From Tangfeifania diversioriginum (lineage in GTDB: Bacteria > Bacteroidota > Bacteroidia > Bacteroidales > Prolixibacteraceae): a stretch of 64,000 nt of DNA. Made by a program: the position numbers and the translations under genes. Below, piece by piece: positions 1-9,627 of the stretch (position 1 is the first letter of the stretch; every line of letters begins with the position of its first letter). The stretch lies in assembly GCA_945873105.1 (NCBI GenBank), contig CAMCBW010000019.1:28174-92173 (forward strand). Direction: 5' to 3'. Below the pieces are notes generated by a model. It was not told the DNA's origin. It was given only the letters and a program-made list of their open reading frames with translations, and searched no databases.

Positions 1-2752
1 ATCCATAAAAAGAGTTGAGCGTTTCACCAACCCTGATGATGGCAATTTGTGTGGTCGTCTGGCCTGCTCCAGTGTGTATAATTTCAGAAATAGTTCCAAT
101 ATCGGTTACCTCGTTTTTCAAAGTGCTCAGGTTGAAACTGGTATTCCATTGGAATTTCCCCTCCAGATTCCTGGAATCAATGGTCAGTTCAAAGCCGTTA
201 TTTTTCAAACTGCCAATATTCTGCATAACAGAACTATAACCTGTCGATGCAGGAATCGGCAATGCAAACAACATATCATAGGTATTTTTCTGGTAATAGT
301 CTACCGATGCCATAATCCGGTTGTTGAAGAATCCCATGTCGAATCCAATATCAAACTGCTGTGTTGTTTCCCATTTCAAATCAGGATTGGCAATTCGCAA
401 CGGAACTAGACCAACATATTGCTGTCCACCGATTATTACATTTGATCCCCTTCCAAAGGTAGTGATGGAAAGGAAATTGGAGATATTCTGGTTTCCAGTC
501 TGGCCAATACTTGACCTGAATTTCAAGGAGCTAATTGCTTTAAAATTTTTAATAAACTGATAATCTGTCATCTTCCACGCGAAAGCTGCAGATGGGAAGT
601 AGGCAAATTTATTGTTCTCGCCAAATTTCGAAGAACCATCCGCCCTGATGGTGGCAGTAAATAGGAACTTATTGTTCAGATTATAATTTGCCCTGCCAAT
701 GTAAGAGAGCAATTTATTGTTGCTTTTAGAGCTGTTCATGGTGTAGTAGGCTGAATTGGCTAGTCCCATGTTGTTGGTCATTGTTTCATCCACAGGGAAA
801 CCTTTTCCCGTACCCGAGAAGTCACTGTTGGTAAACTTTTGGTAGGTAATACCACCCATTACGGTAAAATTGCTGTTGTTTTGCAATTCCTTATTGTAGG
901 TCGTCGTGAATTCTCCCAGATAATTATTTTTTGACCCTGTTAAAATAGTACCTACTCCACCATTGGCCAATCCATCCTTTGTAATTCTTAAAACATAATC
1001 ATCCCGGCGACTGTTTCTCATGTCAAATCCAATATTGACCTTGGCGGTCCACCCTTTCAAAATAGTATATTCTCCAAAAATGGTTCCAAGCGTTCGGTAG
1101 TTGGCTGCCTGGCTTCTTTCTCCATTAGCCAGTGCAACAGGGTTGTCGATGTTCAGAAGCGGAGAAATCTGATAGGTTCCATCCGCATTAAAGACACTTA
1201 AGGTTGGGTCGAAACCCCTGGCTGCGTATAGTGGATCACCCTGCTCGTTGGTATCGAACCCCCCCTGAAGCAGGTCATCGTAAGTATAGGCGGTTGAAAA
1301 ATTGATGCCAAAAAGCATTTTCTCGGCCCTGTGCTCCATATTAAAACGTGTATCATACCGCTGAAAACCTGAATTTATCATGATTCCCTCCTGGTTGAAA
1401 TAATTGAGGGAGGCAAAATATTTGGTGGTGTTATTCCCTCCGTTGAAGGACAAACTGTGGCTCTGAACCTTTGCATCCCGAATCAACTCATCCTGCCAGA
1501 CTGTACCGGCTCCATTGTTCTGAATGTCTCCCACTAGCTCCGTTTGTGACACGTTGGAACCGGGAGTAGCCAAAATTTCATTTAATACCCGTTTGTACTC
1601 AGAGGCATTGAGCACACCGATCATGTTAATTGGTTTCTGCATACCACCATAACCGCTATAATTGACTTTCATTGCGCCTGAGGCACCCTTTTTGGTCGTT
1701 ACAAGAATTACCCCATTGGCTCCCCTGGCGCCATAAATGGCAGTAGCTGAAGCATCTTTTAATATTTCTATTGATTGAATATCAGCAGTATTGATGTTGC
1801 TTATGGGGCTTCGCGGAACCCTTGCATCGGTTATATTTTCTCCAACGCCTGAAATAACCTGACCAATTTCAATAGGTAATCCATCCACCACATAAAGCGG
1901 CTCAGAACCAGCATTAACAGAACCCGCTCCACGGATTTGAATGGTAATGCCACCACCGGGTTCTGCACTTCCCTGAGTGATCTGAACCCCGGCAGCTTTT
2001 CCTTGCAAAAGTCCCGACATGGAGGTAACTACCCCCTTGTTCATGTCATCTTTCTTCAAGGATGCAACCGCACCGGTGACGTCACTTTTCTTGACTGTCC
2101 CATATCCGATAGCTACAACCTCTTCGATTCCAACCGTCTCTTCAGCTAATACAATATTGATATTGGTTTTACCATTGGTTGCAATCTCCTGCATCTGCAT
2201 TCCCACAAAGGAAAACTGTAAAGTAGCATTTTCAGAGATATTTTGAATGGAATAACTTCCGTTGGCATCCGTCACTACACCGATGGTGGTACCTTTGACT
2301 ACAATTGAAACACCCGGAAGTGTCTGTCCCTTTTCATCATTTACCTTACCGGAAACTGATTTTTTCTGTTGTAATGCGACTGCATCTGACTCAGCTTTTC
2401 GGATCACAATTTGCCGGTCGTAGACTTCATAAGTAACTTTTTCATCCTTTAGCACCTTGGCAAGTATCTGGTCGATATTGGCTCCTGTTAGCTGAACATC
2501 AATCCTTTTACTCAAATTGATGTCCTCTTTTTTGTAAAGGAAAACGAAATCGCTGTGCTCTTCCACATATCCAATCGCTTCATGGATGGTGGCATTGCTT
2601 AACTTAACATCCATCAGTTTCGTCTGGGAATAGCTTTTGGCTACAACCGAAAAGCATAATCCAAATACAAGGAGTAGTGTTAATCTCATGATTCGCTGTA
2701 GTTTTTTAAGACTTTCCCATTCGGAAAAATCCGGTTGCCATTTTTTTTTCAT
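1..2752 (-). CDS. SusC/RagA-family TonB-dependent receptor with STN domain (C-terminus outside window)
   Basis: Outer-membrane channel that imports glycan fragments with a SusD partner. I read about 917 residues without a stop; the last ~200 are beyond position 1. The order is: a charged cytoplasmic leader with signal segment MRLTLLLVFGLCFSVVA, an STN domain (about residues 45-115, SNATIHEAIGYVEEHSDFVF), a carboxypeptidase-regulatory-like domain (SGKVNDEKGQTLPGV), a TonB plug (QIRGAGSVNAGSEPLYVVDG; ILKDASATAIYGARGANGVI) and the start of the barrel. I chose ATG 2752 because the long basic leader is typical of STN-bearing receptors; ATG 2689 is the alternative. The STN domain plus the sigma and FecR genes just upstream on the same strand imply trans-envelope signalling. 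The SusD partner should lie left of the window. Confidence 0.93.
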   Translation of the reverse strand, partial: MKKKWQPDFSEWESLKKLQRIMRLTLLLVFGLCFSVVAKSYSQTKLMDVKLSNATIHEAIGYVEEHSDFVFLYKKEDINLSKRIDVQLTGANIDQILAKVLKDEKVTYEVYDRQIVIRKAESDAVALQQKKSVSGKVNDEKGQTLPGVSIVVKGTTIGVVTDANGSYSIQNISENATLQFSFVGMQMQEIATNGKTNINIVLAEETVGIEEVVAIGYGTVKKSDVTGAVASLKKDDMNKGVVTSMSGLLQGKAAGVQITQGSAEPGGGITIQIRGAGSVNAGSEPLYVVDGLPIEIGQVISGVGENITDARVPRSPISNINTADIQSIEILKDASATAIYGARGANGVILVTTKKGASGAMKVNYSGYGGMQKPINMIGVLNASEYKRVLNEILATPGSNVSQTELVGDIQNNGAGTVWQDELIRDAKVQSHSLSFNGGNNTTKYFASLNYFNQEGIMINSGFQRYDTRFNMEHRAEKMLFGINFSTAYTYDDLLQGGFDTNEQGDPLYAARGFDPTLSVFNADGTYQISPLLNIDNPVALANGERSQAANYRTLGTIFGEYTILKGWTAKVNIGFDMRNSRRDDYVLRITKDGLANGGVGTILTGSKNNYLGEFTTTYNKELQNNSNFTVMGGITYQKFTNSDFSGTGKGFPVDETMTNNMGLANSAYYTMNSSKSNNKLLSYIGRANYNLNNKFLFTATIRADGSSKFGENNKFAYFPSAAFAWKMTDYQFIKNFKAISSLKFRSSIGQTGNQNISNFLSITTFGRGSNVIIGGQQYVGLVPLRIANPDLKWETTQQFDIGFDMGFFNNRIMASVDYYQKNTYDMLFALPIPASTGYSSVMQNIGSLKNNGFELTIDSRNLEGKFQWNTSFNLSTLKNEVTDIGTISEIIHTGAGQTTTQIAIIRVGETLNSFYG

Positions 2753-2839
2753 AAATTTGCTGTGCATTAAATGAATACTGAAAAATTGATTTTAATTGGT
2801 GTTTATTGTAAACCGGTCAATGTTCCCGCATTTTCCGGT

Positions 2840-4027
2840 TTATTTTATTTGATAGTTGTTCTCGTCTATTTTGGTAAATCTCACGGAAGACACTTTGGTG
2901 ATGTATTCAAATACCTGCTCTACCTCCTTGTTCAAATCAAGTTTCCCGGTAATCCGTTGAGATCCTACCATCGGATCAGCATATTGAATGTGAATATTGT
3001 AATAGCGCTCAACACTTTTCAGAATCCGGCACATCTCCAGATCATCGAAACAGAGTAGCCCTTGTGTCCATATGGTACACGCCCCAGCATCGACCAATGA
3101 AACTTTGGAATCCTGGGTTGTCTTGTCAAAAGAGGCCATTTGGTTCGGAGTAAGTACGAGGTCCTGCTCAAAGAGGCCGGAACCATTCCTGCGGATTGAA
3201 ACACTTCCCTCTTTCAGAACAGTCTGAATTACATTGTCTTCAGGGTAGGCGGAGATGTTGAATTTTGTTCCCAGGACGGTAACTTCCAAAGAAGAGGTCT
3301 TCACGATGAATGGATTTTTCTCATCCCTTGAAACTTCGAAAAAAGCCTCCCCAAATAATAGAACCTCTCTCGCACTTCCTGAAAATCTGGAAGGATAAAT
3401 AAGCCGGCTACCTGCGTTCAGCCAGACCACCGAGCCATCGCTAAGTGTGAGCCTGGAGCGGTTCCCGAAAGGGATAATCAACTGATTGGTCGTAATCTGA
3501 TCTGCATTTTTCCGGGAGTGGATGACTGAGTCATTGTTGAGCACAACTTCTTCCGGATTCGTATAGTCCAATGATGAGGTACTCTTTTTCAGCGGAACAC
3601 TCGTCCCCTCGGGTAAAATCAATACCGGCCCCTGAAGTTGTTGGGGAATACGGGTATCAGCCACCATCCAGGCTGCACTTTTCTTATCCATTCGCAGGTA
3701 AACGAGCACACTGCCAATCGAAAAGAACAATATTGCAATCGCTGCATACCTGGCTAAACCAAGGAGGAATCTTCGTTGTTCTCTCTTCTTGTCGATGGAT
3801 TCCAGGCCCTGCATGATCCGATTGGCCAGCTGCTTCTTTTCCAGTGAACTCATTGATTCCACCGAATAGCCCAGGGCGCTGAACCGCTGCTTCAGGAGAA
3901 GAATTTGGGGTGCATCAGCCGGGTTTAACTCCATATAAGTTTCCCACCATGAATTGATCTCAGGACCAGGATGGTAGATCCATTTGAAAAAGAGGGGATT
4001 CTCAACAAGTTTTTCGTAGTTATCCAT
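2840..4027 (-). CDS. FecR-type anti-sigma factor
   Basis: Inner-membrane anti-sigma/sigma-regulator of the FecR family, 395 aa. It has a cytoplasmic N-terminal part, one membrane helix at about residues 88-108 (AAIAILFFSIGSVLVYL), a periplasmic FecR domain at about 185-290 (RLTLSDGSVVWLNAGSRL, GEAFFEVSRDEKNPF, VLGTKFNISAYPED) and a C-terminal DUF4974 domain at about 325-395 (LEMCRILKSVERYYNIHIQY). It lies between the sigma gene and the STN-SusC gene on the same strand, with short gaps (68 and 87 bp). In this family the STN domain of the receptor contacts the periplasmic part of FecR and the signal passes to the sigma factor. Function by family; partners by context. Confidence 0.93.
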   Translation of the reverse strand: MDNYEKLVENPLFFKWIYHPGPEINSWWETYMELNPADAPQILLLKQRFSALGYSVESMSSLEKKQLANRIMQGLESIDKKREQRRFLLGLARYAAIAILFFSIGSVLVYLRMDKKSAAWMVADTRIPQQLQGPVLILPEGTSVPLKKSTSSLDYTNPEEVVLNNDSVIHSRKNADQITTNQLIIPFGNRSRLTLSDGSVVWLNAGSRLIYPSRFSGSAREVLLFGEAFFEVSRDEKNPFIVKTSSLEVTVLGTKFNISAYPEDNVIQTVLKEGSVSIRRNGSGLFEQDLVLTPNQMASFDKTTQDSKVSLVDAGACTIWTQGLLCFDDLEMCRILKSVERYYNIHIQYADPMVGSQRITGKLDLNKEVEQVFEYITKVSSVRFTKIDENNYQIK

Positions 4028-4095
4028 AAATGAGAATGAATTTCCACTAAGAGCAGATAACTCCGAAAAAGGGACACCCGAAATGGGGTAAAATT

Positions 4096-4692
4096 TTATG
4101 TTTTACAACATAGAAGAAAAAGTTCAAGGATTTTAGCGCCTACGGAGTCGTGCAAGTGTTGAATAATCCGGTAGACCTGTTTTTTTACCGTGTCTGGTTT
4201 TAGATTGAGTAATTCACCTATTTCGCTGTATGTCAAACCACTATCAAATTTTAAAAACAGCAACTCTCTCTTTTGTTGGTCAAGCCCCTTAAGTGCCTTT
4301 TGCAGAGAATCCAGCTGCCGGCTCTTAGAATCATCCTGAAAATCTTCCGTTTCGGCATAGAAGGCGAGTTCAAATGAGTTAAAGTCGGGCTGAATGCTCT
4401 GCAACCGGTTCTCCTTCTGTAGCTTTTTGATGATGGCATGCTTCAGGGATTTGTAGAGGTAGAACTCCAGTAATTCAGGATTCTTGATCGTTGGATGGTA
4501 CTTGTACAAATCGATGAAGAGATCCTGGATAGCATCCTTGACCAACTCCTTGTCAGTGGTTATCTTGTTGCCATACACAAACAGCCGGTCCGTAAATTCA
4601 TTGTAAATTTCTTCAAATGAGCTACGGTCGCCCGACCTGAATTTGGACCAAACAAATTGCCAGTAATCTCTATTTCTTGGTTCTCTGGTCAA
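4096..4692 (-). CDS. ECF RNA polymerase sigma-70 factor
   Basis: Bacteroidota-type extracytoplasmic-function sigma factor that should direct RNA polymerase to the adjacent SusC operon. Region 2 is visible (SFEEIYNEFTDRLFVYGNKI, VKDAIQDLFIDLYKY) and region 4 is a helix-turn-helix (LTYSEIGELLNLKPDTVKKQ). The reading frame is open to 4734 but holds no ATG at all upstream of region 2, only TTG codons. A TAGTTTTG -7 box at 4723-4730 would put the transcript start near 4716, so TTG 4734 is excluded if that promoter is used. TTG 4692, preceded by an AAGGA-like sequence, fits best and TTG 4707 is second. First gene of the sigma/FecR/SusC set. Confidence 0.9.
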   Translation of the reverse strand: MTREPRNRDYWQFVWSKFRSGDRSSFEEIYNEFTDRLFVYGNKITTDKELVKDAIQDLFIDLYKYHPTIKNPELLEFYLYKSLKHAIIKKLQKENRLQSIQPDFNSFELAFYAETEDFQDDSKSRQLDSLQKALKGLDQQKRELLFLKFDSGLTYSEIGELLNLKPDTVKKQVYRIIQHLHDSVGAKILELFLLCCKT

Positions 4693-4722
4693 TGTTCCTT
4701 TTTTCAATAAGATTAGTGACCA

Positions 4723-4730
4723 CAAAACTA
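4723..4730 (-). promoter_or_regulatory. candidate -7 box (TAGTTTTG) of the sigma gene
   Basis: Read on the minus strand this is TAGTTTTG, matching the Bacteroidota -7 consensus TAnnTTTG. No clear -33 TTTG is seen at the expected distance (a GTTG lies about 18 bp upstream). It lies inside the longest open frame of the sigma gene and so argues for an internal TTG start. Confidence 0.45.
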
Positions 4731-4872
4731 ACAAGGAATTTAATGCAGCAACCAGGCCGGGGATTTAATTTTCGCTTCATTCAAAACCCGGGATGCAACG
4801 ATCTTTCCTGAAGGCAATCCTCCCCCTTCGTCCTACTAATCCAATTGATTCAATATGGATGCTGCAATTGCC

Positions 4873-6927
4873 TCAGCACGCCCTTTTCCCGTCAATATCC
4901 TTAAAATCGACCTCAAATTCTTCCCCATTGTGCAGGGTGATTTTTGCTCCCAATGCCGACCAATTCGCAGTAACTTCACTGATTTTCAGCTCCCTGATAG
5001 GCGACAACTCCTCCTGAGTCCACTCACTGTCGTCCATTTTGTGCAGCATCACGGTAACCATCAGCTCCATGGCAGGGTTCTTGGCGGTACGTTTCTTGTG
5101 CGCATAAACCACCGTACTCTCGTCCGCCTCTGCATTCCGGTTGGAGTGCACCAACGTCTCGAGGCTATCCCACCCATGGTAGGTAATCAAGGCAACGCTC
5201 CTGCCGGGAATGGAAGCCGTGATGACCCGCTTGGTACCGTCCTCAAACTGATGGACTACTGCCTTGACTCCCTTGATATGCGGCAACCCGAAATGGCCCA
5301 GGGTCAACTCATACTCAAAAGCCAGGCGCGTGCGGTCGATCCTGATCACTCCGCCGGGAATGGTGATTTCAGCCAGGTCGATGATGTAGCCAACCCCATT
5401 GTTCGGAGGTTTCCGCATGATGGCCTGCCGGTACAAAACCTCGTTCCTGACCCCATTGTAAAGCATGCTTTGGGAGGTGGTATAGGATCTGTTTTTGTCT
5501 GAATCGTTGCTGACAGTCTGACCTGTCAGGTAGAAATTTACGTCGTCTCCCCTTAGATCCCTCGGATCCAGGCTGCGGAAACTGTACTCCATGGAGGTTC
5601 CACCCTGCGGATTCTGATCCTCCCAGGGGAAATGGGTGTTGTAGACCAGTTTGGAATAGTTGGGATCGTCGTAATAGACCTTACCAGGAATGATCTCCGA
5701 GGTACCGGTCTTGCCATGGTTAACCAAAACAAGCCCCGGATTTTCCAATATAATTTTGTTGGAATTGTTCCCAAGTTTTTCCCAATCCCCTTCGTTCTCT
5801 TTGGCGGTCCAGAAGGGTGAGTCATCAGGCAAAGCGAGGCAAATAAATGGCAGGAACATCAGGAATGGACTGCCGGCACAGCTGTAATTCTGTACCATGT
5901 AGCCTTTCGTTCCGTAGAATCCCAGACTGGGAATATCGTTGTGGAAAAACTCCTCCCGGGTGACAAATTGAAGCAGGGAACCCGAGCAGAGCCGCCTTGC
6001 CCATCCGGCATCCAGCGTCGTAGGTTCTTTCAGCATAAAGGCAACCGGAAAGGCACCCGATACCCAGGTACGGTAACAAATACTCCTCGACCACATGTTG
6101 ATGTAGCCATCCCGGGCAAAAAACCCGGTAACCGACTCCATCAGTTTGACGGCAGATTTCTCGATGATGGCCGAAATCTCAGGATAGTAATCGTCACCAA
6201 AAGTCCTGTTCCAAATGGTGGTATAGACAATAAACAGGCTGATGGAGTAGTAATTGTAGGTTTGCTCGAGGTACCAACCGTCGCCCGAGTGGTAGGAAAC
6301 GACCCATAGCAGGTGGCTCTTCAGCAGTTCCTCATCAATCGGGTAGCCGTTCTTCTGGAGGAAGGAGAGTGCCATAATATTGAATATCCGCCAGTTGTTC
6401 TGGGTGGTGCGGTGATGCGCCCATTTGGAGATGGTAACCACCATCTCCTCCTTTTGTGGTTCCGAATATTGCGACCAGATGGTGTCGGGCATTAAAAGCA
6501 GGGTCTTGAACAATCCCCCAAACTCGCAGGTAAACTGGTAATTAGAATCGGGCAACGCTTCGGGCAGTGGCAATGAATTGGGATGACCCGGTGTGAAAGT
6601 CCGGTATATCTGAAGGGTGTAGTAATCCCTCAGATTGATGTTGCGGATCGTGGTATCAGGATCCAGATGGATCAGTGGGGCGGCCAGGGTAAAGGTCCGT
6701 TCCAGTGCCTCAAACTCGGCGGAACGGTAACGCCAATCCGGAGCACCGGGCTGGGGATAGGTGTTTCCGGGTACGGTGGGAAAAACCAGTGGGGAATTGA
6801 TGGAATCAATATGAACAAAAGCCCTGTCCAAAAGATACTTAGCCATCTCAACATAGTGTTTCTTTGACATTCCGGTATACGGACTCAGCGCAAGATCCGG
6901 GTTTTTAACTTCAAATGCGTTTCCCAT
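4873..6927 (-). CDS. DUF2264 domain-containing protein
   Basis: 684 aa, recognised as DUF2264 from its helical N-terminal part (KKHYVEMAKYLLDRAF, YTLQIYRTFTPGHPNSLPL, TQNNWRIFNIMALSFLQ, GDGWYLEQTYNYYSISLF) and a beta-rich C-terminal part from about residue 420 on. The fold resembles an alpha/alpha toroid followed by a beta-sandwich, as in uronate-acting hydrolases and lyases; I recall some members being assigned to a glycoside hydrolase family active on glucuronides but cannot confirm that here. No signal peptide is visible after MGNAFEVKNPDL, so it is probably cytoplasmic unless the true start differs. It stands alone (138 bp from the sigma gene, 144 bp from the ThuA gene). Precise substrate unknown. 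Confidence 0.85.
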   Translation of the reverse strand: MGNAFEVKNPDLALSPYTGMSKKHYVEMAKYLLDRAFVHIDSINSPLVFPTVPGNTYPQPGAPDWRYRSAEFEALERTFTLAAPLIHLDPDTTIRNINLRDYYTLQIYRTFTPGHPNSLPLPEALPDSNYQFTCEFGGLFKTLLLMPDTIWSQYSEPQKEEMVVTISKWAHHRTTQNNWRIFNIMALSFLQKNGYPIDEELLKSHLLWVVSYHSGDGWYLEQTYNYYSISLFIVYTTIWNRTFGDDYYPEISAIIEKSAVKLMESVTGFFARDGYINMWSRSICYRTWVSGAFPVAFMLKEPTTLDAGWARRLCSGSLLQFVTREEFFHNDIPSLGFYGTKGYMVQNYSCAGSPFLMFLPFICLALPDDSPFWTAKENEGDWEKLGNNSNKIILENPGLVLVNHGKTGTSEIIPGKVYYDDPNYSKLVYNTHFPWEDQNPQGGTSMEYSFRSLDPRDLRGDDVNFYLTGQTVSNDSDKNRSYTTSQSMLYNGVRNEVLYRQAIMRKPPNNGVGYIIDLAEITIPGGVIRIDRTRLAFEYELTLGHFGLPHIKGVKAVVHQFEDGTKRVITASIPGRSVALITYHGWDSLETLVHSNRNAEADESTVVYAHKKRTAKNPAMELMVTVMLHKMDDSEWTQEELSPIRELKISEVTANWSALGAKITLHNGEEFEVDFKDIDGKRAC

Positions 6928-7071
6928 TGGGTAGGATCGATATTAAATAAATATTTTTTTTGATAGCATTTACCCGAAGGGGAATCGATTCGGACGACAG
7001 AGCAAGGCATTTGCCTGGTGGTCGTTTCCGGAAAGTTCAGTTCCCGGATTCCCGTTCAGTTTGCGATTAAT

Positions 7072-7989
7072 TCATCTTTTTACAGGAGAGTCGTCACACT
7101 TCAAATCACCCAAAACATACTGGGTCCCGTCAAGGTAAAATTTCAAGAGGCGGCTATCCTCAAAGCTTTGGGCATTGTGTGACGGAGAAACATAGAAAAC
7201 TCTTCCTTTCCCAAATCTTTTGATCCAGGACACATATTTGATTTGCTCATCAATATCTTTGCTCTTCTTGATCAACTTAGAGGTGTCCATGAACAACAAA
7301 GGTCTGAAATTCTTTTGGGAATATGCTCCGTTGAACAAATAAGGTTCATCGGTATGCACAAAAGCCTTTCCGCCAAATGCCTTGACCAAAGGATGATCCG
7401 GCTCGCACAGTTCAACAGTGACCTCCTGCTGGACAGGGTGATAATCAAAACTTCCACCAACCATCTCACTGAAAGCCATAGAATTGTTCTGCATCACAAT
7501 GGCCCCGTGAACGACCATCAGTCCACCTCCCTTTTTTACATAGGCTATCAGGTTGGATTCCAGCTCCGCTGCCTTCTCTTTTCGCTGTGCCTCTGTTAAA
7601 TTTTTATCCTTGTCGAGTACATCCATCAACAGATCCCGCCTTGGACCAACCGAACAGTTGTTGTTCAACACAACGGCATCATACTTCTCCAGATTCTTTT
7701 TTTCGAACTTGTATATATCATTGCTTTGTTCAACCTCAAAAGCACCGGTCTTTTCGGCCAACACTTTCATTACGGCATCGGTATGGGGCACCACCCAATG
7801 GTCAAATCCTGTAAACAAACTAAATAACAGCACTTTATGGTGCTTTTTTGAATTCACTTCGGCTTTCGCAGGAGCCAATTTCTCAATTTTTTGAACCCAT
7901 TCATCCGTCAGGGTAAATTGCTTCAATTGTGCTTTCACCGTACCAAAAGCAAGCAAAATTGAAAAGGTAATGGTAATTTTTTTGAACAT
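7072..7989 (-). CDS. secreted ThuA-like domain protein
   Basis: 305 aa with a clean Sec signal peptide (MFKKITITFSILLAFGTVKA) followed by a ThuA (trehalose-utilisation, class I glutamine-amidotransferase-like) fold: KVLLFSLFTGFDHWVVPHT, KYDAVVLNNNC, YVKKGGGLMVVHGAI, HPVQQEVTVELCEPDHPL, FVHTDEPYLF. Family members sit in carbohydrate loci of Bacteroidota and Planctomycetota and are often near Gfo/Idh/MocA oxidoreductases; ThuA has been linked to 3-keto-disaccharide metabolism in rhizobia. It is divergent from the AraC regulator at 8160 and shares a 170-bp control region with it, so it is the likeliest target of that regulator. Confidence 0.88.
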   Translation of the reverse strand: MFKKITITFSILLAFGTVKAQLKQFTLTDEWVQKIEKLAPAKAEVNSKKHHKVLLFSLFTGFDHWVVPHTDAVMKVLAEKTGAFEVEQSNDIYKFEKKNLEKYDAVVLNNNCSVGPRRDLLMDVLDKDKNLTEAQRKEKAAELESNLIAYVKKGGGLMVVHGAIVMQNNSMAFSEMVGGSFDYHPVQQEVTVELCEPDHPLVKAFGGKAFVHTDEPYLFNGAYSQKNFRPLLFMDTSKLIKKSKDIDEQIKYVSWIKRFGKGRVFYVSPSHNAQSFEDSRLLKFYLDGTQYVLGDLKCDDSPVKR

Positions 7990-8159
7990 AGCTTTGTTTT
8001 CAATTATTGGTTAAATTCTTTGGCTCAACTTTAAACTGAACAGATACACACGATTGGCATGAAGTGTGCGAATCAAAAGTAACAAATGTACAACAGAATA
8101 TCCAGTACTATATTGACAGGCATTTGTATTATTTTTGCAACTATCAAACCGCGATTCCC
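7990..8159. promoter_or_regulatory. divergent promoter region ThuA / AraC
   Basis: Minus-strand -7 candidates TACTTTTG (complement of 8074-8081) and TACATTTG (complement of 8083-8090) point to the ThuA gene. A plus-strand TATTTTTG at 8130-8137 points to the AraC gene and would start transcription near 8144. All three match TAnnTTTG; none has a convincing -33 TTTG at about 19 bp, which suits activator-dependent promoters. Confidence 0.4.
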
Positions 8160-9038
8160 ATGAAAATTATGCACGAGCAGGTGAGCTTTTCCCCGCGCAC
8201 ATTGCTGAAAGTCAAGTATGACGACTTTCCCCATTTTACCTATCCCTGGCATTTTCACAGCGAACTGGAGATTGTCTATGTCCTCAAAAGTTCAGGCAAA
8301 AGATTCGTAGCAGATAGCATTGAATCTTTCCAGGAGGGAGACATCACCCTCATGGGTAGCAACCTTCCCCACTTTTGGAAGAGTGACAACACGGATGAAT
8401 CGAATGGAACATCCAGGGTCAATGCCATTGTTGTACAGTTTCACCAGGATTTTTTCAGGGAGGAGATTCAATCCTACCCTGAGTTTCATGCCATCCATGA
8501 ACTGCTGAAACGGGCGGCAAAGGGGATTCATTTCACCCATCCTGCCTGTCAAAAGATCGGTAAAATGCTGATAAAACTTTTAAAAACCAGCGGATTGGAA
8601 AGAACACTCTATTTTATCAGGATTTTGGATGTGATGGCGCATACAGAGAACTACCGTCTTCTTGCGAGCAAGGCATACCATTTGGAGGATTACAAGGAAC
8701 TAAGCAAGAGAATCGATAAAATCATGCATTTCATCACCACCAATTACCAGCGTAAGATGACACAGGAGGAGGTCGCCAGCAAGATTGGGATGAACCCAGC
8801 TGCGTTTTGCCGCTATTTCAAGGAGAAAACAGGGAAAGGATTCAGCTACTTTGTGAATGAGATGCGGGTAGGATTTGCCTGCAAACTATTGATTGAAAAT
8901 CATCTTTCAATCACCCAGATCTGTTTTGAATGCGGATTCAACAATATCTCCAACTTTAACCGGATGTTCAAACGACAGACCGGTTGCTCTCCGGGTGCTT
9001 ACCAGCGACAATTTATCAGGGCCAATGTTGTTGGATGA
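8160..9038 (+). CDS. AraC-family transcriptional regulator
   Basis: 292 aa. The N-terminal cupin (about 20-95: PWHFHSELEIVYVLKSSG, EGDITLMGSNLPHFW) senses a ligand and the C-terminal double helix-turn-helix (about 195-290: EEVASKIGMNPAAFCRYFKE, ACKLLIENHLSITQICFECG, NNISNFNRMFKRQTG) binds DNA. I chose ATG 8160 over GTG 8064: the extra 32 residues are not part of the cupin fold and a -7 box at 8130-8137 lies between the two. It probably controls the divergent ThuA gene and perhaps more distant sugar genes. Ligand unknown. Confidence 0.92.
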   Translation: MKIMHEQVSFSPRTLLKVKYDDFPHFTYPWHFHSELEIVYVLKSSGKRFVADSIESFQEGDITLMGSNLPHFWKSDNTDESNGTSRVNAIVVQFHQDFFREEIQSYPEFHAIHELLKRAAKGIHFTHPACQKIGKMLIKLLKTSGLERTLYFIRILDVMAHTENYRLLASKAYHLEDYKELSKRIDKIMHFITTNYQRKMTQEEVASKIGMNPAAFCRYFKEKTGKGFSYFVNEMRVGFACKLLIENHLSITQICFECGFNNISNFNRMFKRQTGCSPGAYQRQFIRANVVG

Positions 9039-9075
9039 TTGCGAGCATCTTCCGGTTATAAAATGACTCCAGTAT

Positions 9076-9108
9076 AAAAAAAGGAAGGCCCCATTCGGTG
9101 CCTTCCTT
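9076..9108 (-). terminator. rho-independent terminator of the 9166-9627 gene
   Basis: Perfect 9-bp stem AAGGAAGGC (9081-9089) / GCCTTCCTT (9100-9108). On the minus strand it is followed by a run of T (complement of the A run at 9076-9082). The T run is on the minus side only, so it serves the minus-strand gene ending at 9166. Confidence 0.8.
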
Positions 9109-9165
9109 GTGCGTAGTGAGTCAGCTTCTGGCAGACCCAAAGCCCACCGGATCAGTAACTCGCTG

Positions 9166-9627
9166 CTATATATTGAGTAAACCAGGATAATAGGCGGCAA
9201 TCAGGTGCAACTGCTTATTGCTATCGGTAGACTCGCTGGTCAATACTTTTTGGTGGAAATACTCGCCCCTGTTGGCATTTTCAAAGGTGGTACTAAACCC
9301 TTGGGAAGCAAAAGCCTTGTCGAGCACCTTTATGCCAAAATGAGTCCCGTTGCGCTCATATTGAACTGGAAATTTTTCATTCAGCACATAATACTTCTCC
9401 CCTTTCTTCAGTTTGTCAACAGCGACAATTACCTTCAAGTCAGAGTTGGCATAGGTAATCTGGTATTTGTCAAGCTGCTTGTCCATAAAGAGCATCTTGT
9501 CTTTCAATGCTTCAATCTTGTACGCTCCAAACTCAGAATTCGAATCTCCCTGGGCTACTATGGTATTGCCAATAGAAGCCAGACATACTGTCAGGATTAC
9601 AGCGGCGGTTAAAAAAAAACGTTTCAT
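9166..9627 (-). CDS. hypothetical secreted protein
   Basis: 153 aa from ATG 9627. That start is chosen because it begins a clear Sec signal peptide (MKRFFLTAAVILTVCLASIG, cleavage near TIVAQ); the frame is open 13 codons further upstream. The mature part is about 130 residues of mixed helix and strand (KIEALKDKMLFMDKQLDKYQ, KGEKYYVLNEKFPVQYERNG) with no motif I recognise. It is a single-gene unit with its own terminator. No function assigned. Confidence 0.7.
   Translation of the reverse strand: MKRFFLTAAVILTVCLASIGNTIVAQGDSNSEFGAYKIEALKDKMLFMDKQLDKYQITYANSDLKVIVAVDKLKKGEKYYVLNEKFPVQYERNGTHFGIKVLDKAFASQGFSTTFENANRGEYFHQKVLTSESTDSNKQLHLIAAYYPGLLNI

Noticed and set aside
8064..8159. GTG 8064 as start of the AraC regulator
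   Set aside because: Upstream residues are not part of the cupin domain, and a TATTTTTG -7 box at 8130-8137 lies after it.
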